Part shown: positions 1 to 12,771 of the stretch, in pieces
Layout: the number at the start of each line of letters is the position of its first letter
Numbering within the stretch: position 1 is the first letter of the stretch
From: Gossypium raimondii
Taxonomy: Eukaryota > Streptophyta > Magnoliopsida > Malvales > Malvaceae
Length of the DNA stretch: 64,000 nt
Assembly: GCF_025698545.1 (NCBI RefSeq)
Contig: NC_068569.1
Location: 13,764,001 to 13,828,000 of the forward strand
Direction: 5' to 3'
Made by a program: the position numbers and the translations under genes
Notes under the pieces: generated by a model
The model's database searches: none
Seen by the model: only the letters and a program-made list of their open reading frames with translations
Told to the model about the DNA's origin: nothing

Positions 1-1631
1 GGCTCGTTCGAACTTCCCGATTTATGGCTATCCGGAGCTTCTCGTTAATGGCTCTTCGGAGCTACCCGTTATTGGCTCGCATGAGCTTCCCGATTATGGC
101 TCTTATGAGCTTCCCTTTATACAGCCCGGATAAGCTTCCCGTTACATGGCTCACACATGCTTCTTGTTATATGGCTCGAAAGAGAGCTTCCCGATTATGT
201 ACTTTAACGAGCACTCCCGAATATGAATTGACGAATTATAGATTTGTACACTTTGTGTGTACTACCTATGTATCCATCGATATTTCAAATGGTTCAACGG
301 ACAAAGTTCTGATATAAGTGAAGATGAATTCTAAATGAGACATTACCTGTATACATCTGAAAATACATGGAAATTTGATATTTGATGAGCTCATCCCTGA
401 TTCTTGATATTCACACGAAATACTTGACTAACATGTTTGATGAAATTGTGTGTATAGGCTATTAGCCATGCATTTTTGTATGCTTACCTTAAATGTAAAT
501 GAATGGTAAGTTAATTTCCTGTTATACGAACTTACTAAGCACTAAGTGCTTACTATGTTTTATTTCCTCTGTTTTATAGTACTTCGAAAGCTCGTTGGGT
601 TGGAAGCTTGGTAGAGATACTTCACACTATCCATCAGCTCGTTTCGGTATAAAAAAGTAAATTAAATCTTAGGTTATAATGGTTATAATGGCATGTATAA
701 GCTAAAAGTGATCAAGAATGGCATGTATGTGTTTGGTTGAATTTAGCCATTGGAATGGCTTGTGATGAATATGTTTTGATGTGTAAATATATAAGGCTAT
801 ATCATGTTTGGATGTTTAGTGTGAGATTGATATGGTTAATTTGTTAGTAATCTTATAAGTATTGTTTATATGCATTTTTGGTCAAATAGGCAAGTTTGGA
901 TATATGGATTTATAAGGCGATATATCATGTATAAGACTTTATTTTTGGTTGGATTTGAATGTTTTGGATTGGTTTGTGAATGTGTTAAAGTGTTAATGTA
1001 AGTGAAAGGCAAGTTTGGGTGAGAAATATGGCTTGGAAATGGCCTTATTTTGTCTACACGGGCGTGTGTCTCAGCCGTGTGTCATACACGGCTTAGCACA
1101 TGGGCGTGTGTTTTGGTCGTGTGTCCATTGCATCTTTAAAAATTCAAAACAGAATGCTCAGAACTGATCACATGGCCTGGCACACGGGCGTGTGGCTTGA
1201 CCATGTGACCCTTGCACCTATACACGGCCTAGCACACAGGCGTGTGACTTGGCCGTGTTACCCAAGTCAGAGAGTTACACGGGTACGTACACGGGCTGGG
1301 ACACGACCGTGTGTCCTATTTCGAATGCCCACACAGCCTGGGGCACGGGCGTGTCACATGGCCGTGTGGCTCACACGGCCTAACCACACGGGCTTGTGTC
1401 CCCTGCACCTTTGAAAAAATTTGAGATCTTGTGAAAAATTCTCTAAATACCTGGTTTAGTCCCGACTTGTTTCTAATGCATGTTTTGGGTCTTGATGACT
1501 CATATAAAGGACTTTATGAATATTATCTGACATGAATGTTAAATAATATGAAATGTTTGAATTTGCTCTGTTTATTTTGGTAATGCTCTGCAACCCTGTT
1601 TCGACGACGGATACGAGTTAGGGGTGCTGCA
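1..1631 (+). mobile_element. Ty3/gypsy-type LTR fossil, left edge of window
   Basis: Fossil long terminal repeat, cut by the window edge. It begins with about eight degenerate units of 24-25 bp (roughly 1-205), each with GGCTC followed by a GAGCTTCCCG-like core. It then has an array of CACGGGCGTG / GGCCGTGTG motifs (about 1057-1410) and ends in GGGGTGCTGCA at 1631. This combination resembles LTRs of gypsy elements in cotton; that attribution is from memory. No gag or pol coding is visible here, so only LTR sequence is present in the window. It looks old and eroded. No host gene is seen in it. Confidence 0.7.
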
Positions 1632-1917
1632 AAACTGTTTGGCCATGTCAAAATGTGAGGGAGATGACATCACGATGTCGGTCCTAAATATTTAAAATTT
1701 TGCAATTTAGGCCCATTTCATGCTCGGGTTGAAAAAAGAGCTTTCATAAGCTTAATTAAGACTTAGATTTGATTGTTTAACATTAATTGAATGTGTTTGG
1801 CATTAGATTGCACGTGTAAAAGATTTATTACTGTATATTTGACTATAGTTGCTCCAACAACGAATGTAGCATTTTGTAGCTCAGACTCCACGATCAGGTC
1901 GGACGAGGGGTGTTACA
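1632..1917 (+). mobile_element. Second LTR-like terminus (fossil)
   Basis: A short stretch after the first LTR that ends in GAGGGGTGTTACA at 1907-1917, the kind of 3' terminus seen on plant gypsy LTRs. It has no coding capacity. It may be part of the same decayed element or of a nested one; I cannot tell which. Confidence 0.4.
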
Positions 1918-3176
1918 TAGCATACAACAAAATTACTAACCTTGATCACTTATCATACCTTGAATGGCTATTAGCATTCATGATACCATAAAGTCACCAA
2001 GAAACATACAATGAGATAAAACATACTTTCACTAATAATAACTTTGAGTCAAAAAACTAAACAATAAGTTAAATATAGGATAATAACATATAAATTAACA
2101 CGTACTAAATTAGAGATTACTCGACTACGATCTTCATCTTCCTTTAACTCTTGACATCCCGACGTCGTCTTTAGTCGCGTACGATGACTTTAGCAATAGA
2201 AATAATATTAGTTACACACAAACACATGAAAACACAACAATTTAACATAGTTTGTATTTTGTTCATTTTAGTCCCTTTATCCGAAATGCTTGTATCTTTT
2301 GATATTTAGCATCAAATCAAAATCCAATAATTCATTACTAGAGACCTCAAAATTTTAATTTATAGTATAATTTCTTAACAATTTTAATTTATTCAATTTA
2401 GTCCTTAATGTCATAAAATTAATTATAGGGCTTAAGTTGAATTTCTAATTAAATCTAACACCTTTCACAACATTTTAATATAGTCCTAACATAATCTATA
2501 CATATCCTTTATAATTCATCATCATTAAGCTCCAATTTCACTAAAATTCAACAATGATAACTTTATATAAACTTAACAATCTGAAAATCTATCACTTGAG
2601 CTAACTTCATTAAGCTTAAATGACCTAAAATCTATAAAATTTTAAAAGGAAAAGACTTAAATTACCTTGATAAATTTGGACCGAATGGCTAATAGAACAA
2701 AGATAATTTTTTTCTTCTTTCTTTCAAGCTTTAGACGACAAAACTAGAAAAAGATGGTGACTTTGTTCTCTCTCACTCGCTTAAATATATATACTTTAGA
2801 TTAATGAATTAATTAAACTTAATTAACTTAAATAGTTATAATACATAACTAACTTTCTTAATTAAAAATTGAGTGGATGAATCATTACTCCACTATCCAT
2901 GTTATACAAATGGTTAAATAATCATTTGACCCTTGGTTGAATAACTAATTCAACCCTCTAACATTTTCTAAATTAAAACTTAATAATGATTGCACTTTTA
3001 CAATTTAGTCCCTATATTATAGTTAACCGCTTTCTCGATTCAATTACCTGACCATCCAATAATATACTTTCCATACTAAATATGTAAATCATCCATTCAA
3101 AAATTTACTAACTCTATGTACGGTATTCAGCTTCGAAACCATATTTTTTTACACTGGTTAAAATCGAGTCGTTACA
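1911..3176 (+). mobile_element. Possible solo LTR or LTR fragment (fossil)
   Basis: An AT-rich stretch without coding capacity that opens with TGTTACA and closes with GTCGTTACA, so both ends look like LTR termini (TG...CA). Phrases such as CAATTTAGTCCCTA inside it are typical of plant retroelement debris. I could not confirm a target-site duplication because the left end abuts another LTR fragment. It looks old and broken. Confidence in exact borders is low. Confidence 0.35.
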
Positions 3177-5375
<2,199 letters not shown>

Positions 5376-7034
5376 ACATATTTGATAGGGGGTTTGGTTT
5401 TCAGGGAATGGACTCCATAAAGATTATACGTAAATGAAACTAGACCGTTCTGGAATGGTGTATGTGAAAGACTGGAGCTGGACAAAAGGAGGACTTTTGC
5501 TTTGAGTTTTGGTTTAATTGAGTTATGCTTAATGTCCATATTATCTTAGAAAATGAAGAGAAAAAAATGTTGTGCAATATTAAATGAAGGAAAGGTGAAT
5601 GTTGCTGCAACTCCAGGTTGTGGGCCATACCTGAAACCCCTAGGTTTGAGCAGAGATGCATTATTACCACTAATGTGTTATCGATATGCCCTTCTGGACT
5701 TTGAACAATTTGTAAGCCCCTTTCAGAACAAAAACAGAAAGCAAATTGTAAGCCGTTTTGTTCAATAACAAAACTTGCAACCTAAAAGGAATTAGCTATG
5801 GCAGTTGTCTAAAAATTTTATTGAAAGAAGCTCAAGTCTTTAAAATTGGCTAAGGTTATTTTCCTTTAAAAGCGACATGATTAAAGACGTCATTAAAATC
5901 CAAGTGCTGAAATTGGATTTTAATTGCTCATTGCCGATTGCACCTTTAATTTAAACCCAATTGCACCCTTCCCAACCGAATCAATCACCACTTTAATCCA
6001 TTTGAGTTTCTTTGCTATTCCTCTACCCGATATTTAGACATGATTTGGATATTCGTTTAAGGTGGAAGATTTCTCAAGTAAGTTACGCCTGATTTAAATA
6101 TAAACCGAATTTGGATTTTAATACCTATAATCCATTTTTTATTTTTATATATATAAAAATTAAATATATACCACAAAATTTTAGTTGTACCATCAAATTT
6201 AAATTTTGATTTTAACGATTTTATCTAATATAAAAATAAAAATATTTTTATAATAATATAAGTTATTTTTAAAACTATAATTTTAGCTGATTCTCTAATT
6301 CTTATATTCTGAGTTGGAATTGGTTACTAACACCAACTTCATTAATCAATTAATTAAAGAATAATATAGATATTAATTCATACATTATCAGAGACCAATC
6401 ATGGGTGTTAAAACTAGATTAATTCAGTTAAATCGAGAATCAATGGTTTAATCAGTTCAACCAATATTATAAAATTAAAATTTAAATTAGTAAAAAATCA
6501 ATTCAACTAAGTAAAAGATTGATTAAAATGTCATTTGAATGAGATTTAAGTTAGTTTAAATATTTAATTTTATAAATAAATGCTTATCTTGGTATTATTA
6601 TTTATTTATATTTATTAATTATATTCTTTTTTTCCTTTATGATTTTTAAAATTTTGTTAGAACTAAAATAGTCACTTTTATTTGTCACAGATTATATTTT
6701 AATCATTTATGTTTGAAATGTTACGTTTTAGTTACTTACGTTATCGTGTTGTAATAAATTTTTGTTTACACCGTTAATGGTTCAGTGACTAAAATGTTAC
6801 AATGCGATAATGTAAGTGACTAAAACATAACATTTTAAATATTAGTGACTAAAATGTAACTTGAAATAAATAAAAGATAGTTTAGGTTAAATAATAAACT
6901 AATCATCTAATCAAAGACCATCGATACAGTTTTACCCAAACCCGATTCAATGCATCTACTTGAGGAAAAAAAATGCTTCTCCAAAAAAGTACTTTCTCAA
7001 GCGACGGAGAGTGTAAACTCTAAACTGAACTCCA
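5376..7034. other. THI1 3' region and spacer
   Basis: The first 200 bp or so are likely THI1 3' UTR. No supported gene follows. An eroded copy of the foldback MITE family lies at about 6655-6885 and is listed separately. The rest is AT-rich single-copy-looking sequence, with the PPR gene promoter at the right end. Confidence 0.5.
6655..6885. mobile_element. Eroded foldback MITE copy
   Basis: An imperfect inverted repeat. The left arm carries GTTACGTTTTAGTTACTTACGTTATCGTGTTGTAA-like phrases and the right arm carries the reverse complement (TTACAATGCGATAATGTAAGTGACTAAAACATAAC-like). The same phrases occur in the 768-bp element at 56003-56770, so this is a shorter, older relative. No clean target-site duplication was found. 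Confidence 0.6.
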
Positions 7035-8777
7035 ATGAAGTTTCACTGCCGCTCTCACCGTTTTATGAAACCTTTTCCTAGCCTTACACCAAGGCAAAGA
7101 ACAAATCGTCCTTCTTCTTCTTCTAATTGGAGAACTCAAATCAAACAAACCCAGCTGGTTTCCCAAGTCTCATCCATTCTCTTACAAAGACATAACTGGC
7201 CACCCCTTCTTCAAACTCTCAACCTCTCCTCCAAACTAACCCCATCTCTCTTCCTCCAAATTCTCCGCAAAACCCAACATCAACCCCATCTCTCTCTCTC
7301 TTTCTTCAACTGGGTCCAAACCCATCTGGGTTTTAAACCTGACCTCCTCTCCCACTGCCATATTATCCGAATTTCACTCGGCTCGGATGTTTCCCCATCC
7401 CTAGACCCCCTTTTACACTCCCTGATTCAGTCGCATCCTCCACCACTAGTTGCAGATTCTATGGTTCAAGCTTGCAAAGGTACAAATTTTGATTCCACTG
7501 CTTTAAGTTCGTTGATCAAATGTTATTCGAAAAAGGGTCTTTTTATGGAAGGATTTGAGGTGTTTAGGAAAATCAGAAGCTATGGTTTTACTCCTTCAAT
7601 AAGTGCTTATAATGAGCTGCTTGATGCTTTACAGAGAGGAAATGAGGTGAAACTAGCTTGGTGTTTTTTAGGTGCAATGATTCGAGATGTCGACCCTGAT
7701 TCATTTTCTTGGTCATTGGTTGCTCAAATTCTTTGCAAAAATGGGAATTTTGACAAAGTTGTTAAATTTCTGGAGAAGGGCATTTATAATACTAAAATTT
7801 ATGATCTTCTTGTTGATTTTTATAGCAAAAATGGGGATTTTGAAGCTGCATTTCATCGATTAAATGAGATGAATAATAGAAAGCTTGATGCTAGTTTTTG
7901 TACATATAGCTCAGTACTTGATGGGGCTTGTAAATATAATGATAGTGAAGTGATGGAGAGGATAATGAGGATAATGATAGAGAAGCAATTCCTTCCAAGA
8001 TGCCAATTTTTCGGAAATGATTCGATCATCCAAAAGCTTTGTGATTTGAGGAAGACACATGCAGCTGAAATGATGTTTAAGAAGGCTTGTGGTAAGAACA
8101 TTAGATTACAAGATGATACTTATGGATCTTTGTTAAAGGCAATGTCTCAGGTCGGAAGAATAGATGAAGCTATAAACATGTATCGAACGATGTTGAAAAG
8201 GGGAATTAAGGTAAAAGACAGTTGCTATTGTGCATTTGCAAATGTTCTTTGTAAGGAAGATCAATCTGGTGATGGATATGGATTGTTGGTGAATATTATG
8301 AAACAAGGACATCATCCTTGTCCTTCCCAATTGTCCAAATACATAGCATCACTGTGTAGAAGGAAGAAATGGAAAAAAGCTGAAGAACTCTTGAATCTAA
8401 TGCTAAAGAAAGGGTTATTGCCTGATTCAGTTCCTTGTTGTTTGCTGATGGAGTACTATTGCTTTAATAAGGAGATGGACAAAGTTGTTGCATTGCATTA
8501 TGAGATGGTGAAAGTGGAGGGAAGTTTAGATGTAACGACATACAACACGATTCTTGAAGGGCTGTGGAGGGAAAAGAAAGCAGAAGAAGCAGTCGGGGTG
8601 TTTGATTATATGACGGGGTTGAACTTGGTTAATAGTGCAAGTTTTACGATCATGATCTGTGAGCTCTGCCACATGAAGGAAATGAGAAAAGCTATGAAAA
8701 TTCATGATGAAATGTTGAAGATGGGGTTTAAACCTGACAAGGGTACATACAAGCGATTGATTTCTGGATTTAAGTAA
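7035..8777 (+). CDS. P-class pentatricopeptide repeat (PPR) protein
   Basis: A single-exon gene of 580 aa, as usual for plant PPR proteins. These bind organellar RNA in a sequence-specific way and act in processing, splicing, stability or translation. The N-terminus (MKFHCRSHRFMKPF...) is rich in Arg, Ser and Pro and looks like a mitochondrial or plastid presequence. From about residue 150 to the end come successive 35-residue helix pairs, for example TYGSLLKAMSQVGRIDEAI, TYNTILEGLWREKKAEEAV and a last one ending GFKPDKGTYKRLISGFK. There are no E, DYW or SMR extensions, so it is P-class. RNA target and Arabidopsis orthologue are not identified. Confidence 0.93.
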   Translation: MKFHCRSHRFMKPFPSLTPRQRTNRPSSSSNWRTQIKQTQLVSQVSSILLQRHNWPPLLQTLNLSSKLTPSLFLQILRKTQHQPHLSLSFFNWVQTHLGFKPDLLSHCHIIRISLGSDVSPSLDPLLHSLIQSHPPPLVADSMVQACKGTNFDSTALSSLIKCYSKKGLFMEGFEVFRKIRSYGFTPSISAYNELLDALQRGNEVKLAWCFLGAMIRDVDPDSFSWSLVAQILCKNGNFDKVVKFLEKGIYNTKIYDLLVDFYSKNGDFEAAFHRLNEMNNRKLDASFCTYSSVLDGACKYNDSEVMERIMRIMIEKQFLPRCQFFGNDSIIQKLCDLRKTHAAEMMFKKACGKNIRLQDDTYGSLLKAMSQVGRIDEAINMYRTMLKRGIKVKDSCYCAFANVLCKEDQSGDGYGLLVNIMKQGHHPCPSQLSKYIASLCRRKKWKKAEELLNLMLKKGLLPDSVPCCLLMEYYCFNKEMDKVVALHYEMVKVEGSLDVTTYNTILEGLWREKKAEEAVGVFDYMTGLNLVNSASFTIMICELCHMKEMRKAMKIHDEMLKMGFKPDKGTYKRLISGFK

Positions 8778-9162
8778 TAGATATAGGTAGTGCATATATC
8801 ACATTCACATGGCCATTTGATTATTAGGTTATGTAGAGCATTCAAGTTTGGGTCTCGAAACCTTACTCCTTCATTTAGATATATATATTTTATGATTAAA
8901 GTATCTTTCATCTCCATTTAGATTCATGAAGACCATCTAACAACCTTGTTTCTAAGGTTTAAATTTGTTCTCAACACTTGTTGGAGAGACGGAAAAGAAT
9001 ATATATAAGCTTTTAGATTATATAAAAAAAAATCTTATTATGAAACGGTGTCGTAAGAGTGGAGTTCAATGTCAATTCAAAGTCTTCCGGTTCAATCGAA
9101 TGATAAACCTGACCAATATACCATAAACACAAACAATCCCAACCCGAAAAAAAGGAGTAAAA

Positions 9163-10182
9163 ATGGCGGCTCATTTCTTCACACTCTCGATCATTACCCT
9201 TTCTCTCTTCGTTGTAGCTTCCTCAGGTGAACTGGAATCAGAGCTAGTAGCCGATCTCCTAACTCTACAGTCCGAATCAAAATCAGGAGTCATCCACTTA
9301 GACGACCGAACCGTATCCAAATTCCTAACCTCTCCCAGAACCCCTCGCCCTTACTCTTTTCTCATCTTCTTCGACGCCGCCAATTTCCACGACAAACCTG
9401 AACTCCGCCTCCGGGAACTCCGTCGGGAATTCGAAATCGTCGCCTCGTCTTTCATCACCAACCACAACAGCTCCAACACCAAGCTCTTCTTCGGTGACAT
9501 CGAGTTCCGCGAATCCCAATCTTCCTTTCAGCTGTTCGGCGTCAACTCCCTTCCCCACGTTCGCCTCGTCGGCCCCACGGCGAAATCCTTGAAAGATGAC
9601 TCGGATGTAATGGACCAGGGCGATTTCTCCCGTTTGGCCAAGTCAATGGCCGAGTTCGTCGAGTCCAGAACTAAACTCACCGTGGGTCCCATCCATCGCC
9701 CTCCCGTTCTTTCTAAAACGCAACTGGGTCTCATCACTGCCCTTTTGTTACTCGGTTTACCCTTGGTCGCCAAAAGGATCTTCGCCGGCGAAACCCTCTT
9801 ACACGATCCCAAAATTTGGCTTTCCGGAGCCGTTTTTGTTTATTTCTTCAGTGTTTCGGGTGCAATGCATAACATAATAAGGAAAATGCCCATGTTTTTG
9901 GTGGATAGGAACGATCCAAACAAATTGGTTTTCTTTTACCAAGGATCAGGAATGCAGCTTGGAGCGGAAGGGTTCGCGGTTGGTTTTCTGTATACTGTTG
10001 TGGGGTTATTGCTAGCAGTCGTGACCCATGTCCTTGTTTATGTTAAGGATGCAACAGCCAAACGTTTGGCGATGCTTTTTACGCTTTTAGTTTCCTTCTG
10101 GGCAGTGAAGAAAGTGATTTTGTTGGACAATTGGAAGACCGGGTATGGGATTCATGGGTTCTGGCCTTCCAGTTGGAATTAA
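9163..10182 (+). CDS. OST3: Oligosaccharyltransferase subunit OST3/OST6
   Basis: A non-catalytic subunit of the ER oligosaccharyltransferase that N-glycosylates nascent proteins; OST3/6 subunits present acceptor proteins to the STT3 catalytic subunit. Single exon, 339 aa, normal family length. Domains in order: signal peptide (about 1-21), a lumenal thioredoxin-like domain (about 25-165, PYSFLIFFDAA and LFGVNSLPHVRLVG), then four membrane spans near 187-204, 218-235, 268-293 and 300-320, ending KTGYGIHGFWPSSWN. The CxxC redox motif of yeast and animal members is absent, and the whole protein contains no cysteine. It lies about 2.1 kb upstream of the NTF2 gene, same strand. Confidence 0.95.
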   Translation: MAAHFFTLSIITLSLFVVASSGELESELVADLLTLQSESKSGVIHLDDRTVSKFLTSPRTPRPYSFLIFFDAANFHDKPELRLRELRREFEIVASSFITNHNSSNTKLFFGDIEFRESQSSFQLFGVNSLPHVRLVGPTAKSLKDDSDVMDQGDFSRLAKSMAEFVESRTKLTVGPIHRPPVLSKTQLGLITALLLLGLPLVAKRIFAGETLLHDPKIWLSGAVFVYFFSVSGAMHNIIRKMPMFLVDRNDPNKLVFFYQGSGMQLGAEGFAVGFLYTVVGLLLAVVTHVLVYVKDATAKRLAMLFTLLVSFWAVKKVILLDNWKTGYGIHGFWPSSWN

Positions 10183-12316
10183 AGGGATTATCATTTTTTG
10201 TTTTCCCGGTGACTATGAGGTGAATTATGGTTTTAACATGGAGGTTTTAGTTGACAAATCGATACAAATTTAGATACTTAAATTGTATAACTTTGCCTGG
10301 AATTTTTGGCTTATAGAACATTATTTTGTTACAACTTGACATCTTTGCTTGAAAAATCAATTTGCATACTTTAACCATAGCGTTCCACATTATGCGTCCA
10401 CTTATTTCTATTTCTGTGCTGCGTCAGGCTTTACATGTTTAGCATTGATGCTTTCGCTAACCCTCGTTTCAGTCTCTGGGTTTATAAATGAAGGCTTACA
10501 TGCATGGGATAAAATCTTGTGGAGAAATAAAATTTGCTGCCCTTGCTTAGTTATCTACTTATTCATGTCTACGTTTGCCTTTACTTTGTTCTCTGCTTAT
10601 ACCTCTAATTTCGTGCACCAAAAATACTAATCTAATCTTTGTAATTGTTATTAGTGATGCTTTAAGTATCTGCCGAAGCATAGATTGGAAAATGTCTTGT
10701 AGGATTTCATATCCTAAGCTGCAAAGGAATCCTGTAGACATATGAGAACCATAGTTTTGATTTGGAAAGACACTAATCATATCTGTGTTTGGTGGTATCG
10801 ATACAGGATTCTCTAAACCAAACTTTAATGTCCAAGTTGAATTCAAGCCTTGGACACCTTTTACTTGCCATGGTTCTTAGGATTTGTTTATGTCCAAGTT
10901 CCTGATGTTTTGTATCATATAAGTTAGCAGTCTTCTTATGTCAGTCACGTTTAGAAGTTGATGTTCTTGATCAATAGAGTCACATCTAGAGCAGTAAACC
11001 GTTGACTGCACATTAAACATGGATGGGTTTTATATGGCTTATGCTCCATGTAGCAAACTTTTTGCATGCACGCCAGCAAACTGCTTAAGACAAGCAGTGG
11101 GAAAATTCCTTTTTCATGGCTCATACTCCATGGGTGTTCAGATTGGCCAGGGCATAAAAGAACACACATTTCATGTTATTTCTTCCTGGTTGAAATGCTG
11201 GTTTCTTTTCTTGTTTAGTAACTCATGAACCTGAATTCTTTGAGTTATTTTGGGGATCATGCTATGTTTTCTGTCTATTGAGAGGGTGAAGAAGAATGAT
11301 TTTTGTTGACTAGATACTTGATCAGTGCTTGAGGAATGAGAACACATCAGCTTAGGGCTATACTACTTGAGGTTGATTAAAGTTGCAGTCAGGTTTAGGC
11401 CCTAAGCATCTCAGTTTCTCAGATTGATTAATGTGAAAACCATGAATTTCATACCCTTGATTATTTGAAAACCTACGGCCCCTGTAGATTCAAAGTATTT
11501 TCCGAGGGCTCCCTTGTTGATGACTTTTCCAAACCAAATTAGCTCCTTGGGTATATTTGGTTGTTGGACCTTGTTCTTCAGGTAAAAAATTCTATATATT
11601 TCATACCAAAAAACAGAACTAAGTATTTTTTTAAATAGTTTCACTTCTATGGTAGGGATCTAAATACTCGCGCCTATTACACTGATTTAGCTGATTATGG
11701 AGATTTGGACCACTGGCTAAGTGTAGATATGGTATCTAATAAAACTCTCTTTGGTCCAGTTTCTGGCATTTGGTATCGGTTCTAAAGAGGATAAGTTTCT
11801 CAGGGGGAAAGAAAAGAGAATATATTCCAAACTTTCGGCCCACCTCCTACTTCACTTTCTTAAGGTGTTCTTTTTCTTTCCCTTTTTTAAACTTTTACTA
11901 AAAGAGATTGCTGCTGAGTCACTCACGACCATACAGGGCTTTTACACTTCACAAAAAGGTAGCTGTTAAGTCATTTGGACGGCTAGTAAAGGCTCTGAAC
12001 TGTGGTTTCAATCCTCCATCCAATCCAACTTTGCGTATAATTGCAGGCAGCGGTGTCTGATTCCTCATCCTACAATTACAATCGCATCCCTCATCTAGTT
12101 GGAGGAAATCTCTACCCTTTTAAGCTGAAGGCAAATGAATATGGGGGTACTATAGTCATCTAAATGGTAACCCGGGAGACAGTCCCTTTTGGTTGCTTAG
12201 CTTTGTCCACATGTTATTCTCTTAATGTCATATATTCATCCAACCTTATATTCCCATGGCATGGTGACTCTCGAGGAGGAGGGAACCTTTTGAGTATTAT
12301 TGAGAGATCATAACAA
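10183..12316. other. OST3 3' UTR and spacer before NTF2
   Basis: No gene can be supported. Short open frames here lack family features, codon pattern and splice context. The sequence is mixed in composition and may include a 5'-UTR intron of the NTF2 gene, since related genes often have one, but no leader exon could be fixed by eye. Confidence 0.4.
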
Positions 12317-12771
12317 ATGGAAGAACAAATTGATTTGGTGGGGAAGGCATTTGCGGATCATTACTACCATCTCTTTGATAATGATCGGCCTGCATTGTCT
12401 TCTCTCTACAAGCCCTCCTCCATGTTGACCTTTGAGGGCCATAAGATACAAGGTGTTGAGGACATCACTGCTAAGCTTACCAGTCTGCCATTTGATCAAT
12501 GCCGACATGTAATCAGCACCATAGATTCGCAACCTTCTTTCTCTGGCGGCATTGTCGTCTTCATCAGTGGCAGTCTCCAGTTGCCTGGAGAGGAGCACCA
12601 TTTACGGTTCAGCCAGGTTAGGTATTTCTTACTCAAAGCTTGGTTCTCATTCTTAATTAATACAATTTTAGTCTCTAATTTTTAATGGTATAACAGATGT
12701 TTCATCTAATCCCCATGCTTGAAGGAAACTTCTACGTGCAGAATGACATATTCCGCCTGAACTATGGATGA
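12317..12771 (+). CDS. NTF2: Nuclear transport factor 2 (RanGDP carrier)
   Basis: A small homodimeric protein that carries RanGDP from cytoplasm to nucleus through FG nucleoporins. Two exons, 12317-12616 and 12697-12771, join in phase 0 to give 124 aa, the usual NTF2 size. Family phrases in order: KAFADHYYHLFDNDRP, SSMLTFEGHKIQG, KLTSLPFDQC, HVISTIDSQPS, FISGSLQLPGEEH, LRFSQ at the splice junction, then MFHLIP and the C-terminal NDIFRLNYG. The start MEEQIDLVGKAF is slightly longer than Arabidopsis NTF2A. Its place between OST3 and a pectinesterase matches my memory of At1g11560-11570-11580, which would make it the NTL-type copy. Confidence 0.94.

Noticed and set aside
1057-1410. Repeated CACGGGCGTG motifs as a CRISPR-like array
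   Set aside because: Spacing and units are irregular, the genome is a plant nuclear one, and the motif belongs to the LTR.
10349-10630. Plus-strand open frame downstream of OST3
   Set aside because: Hydrophobic by chance; no similarity, and the reading frame is flanked by ordinary spacer.
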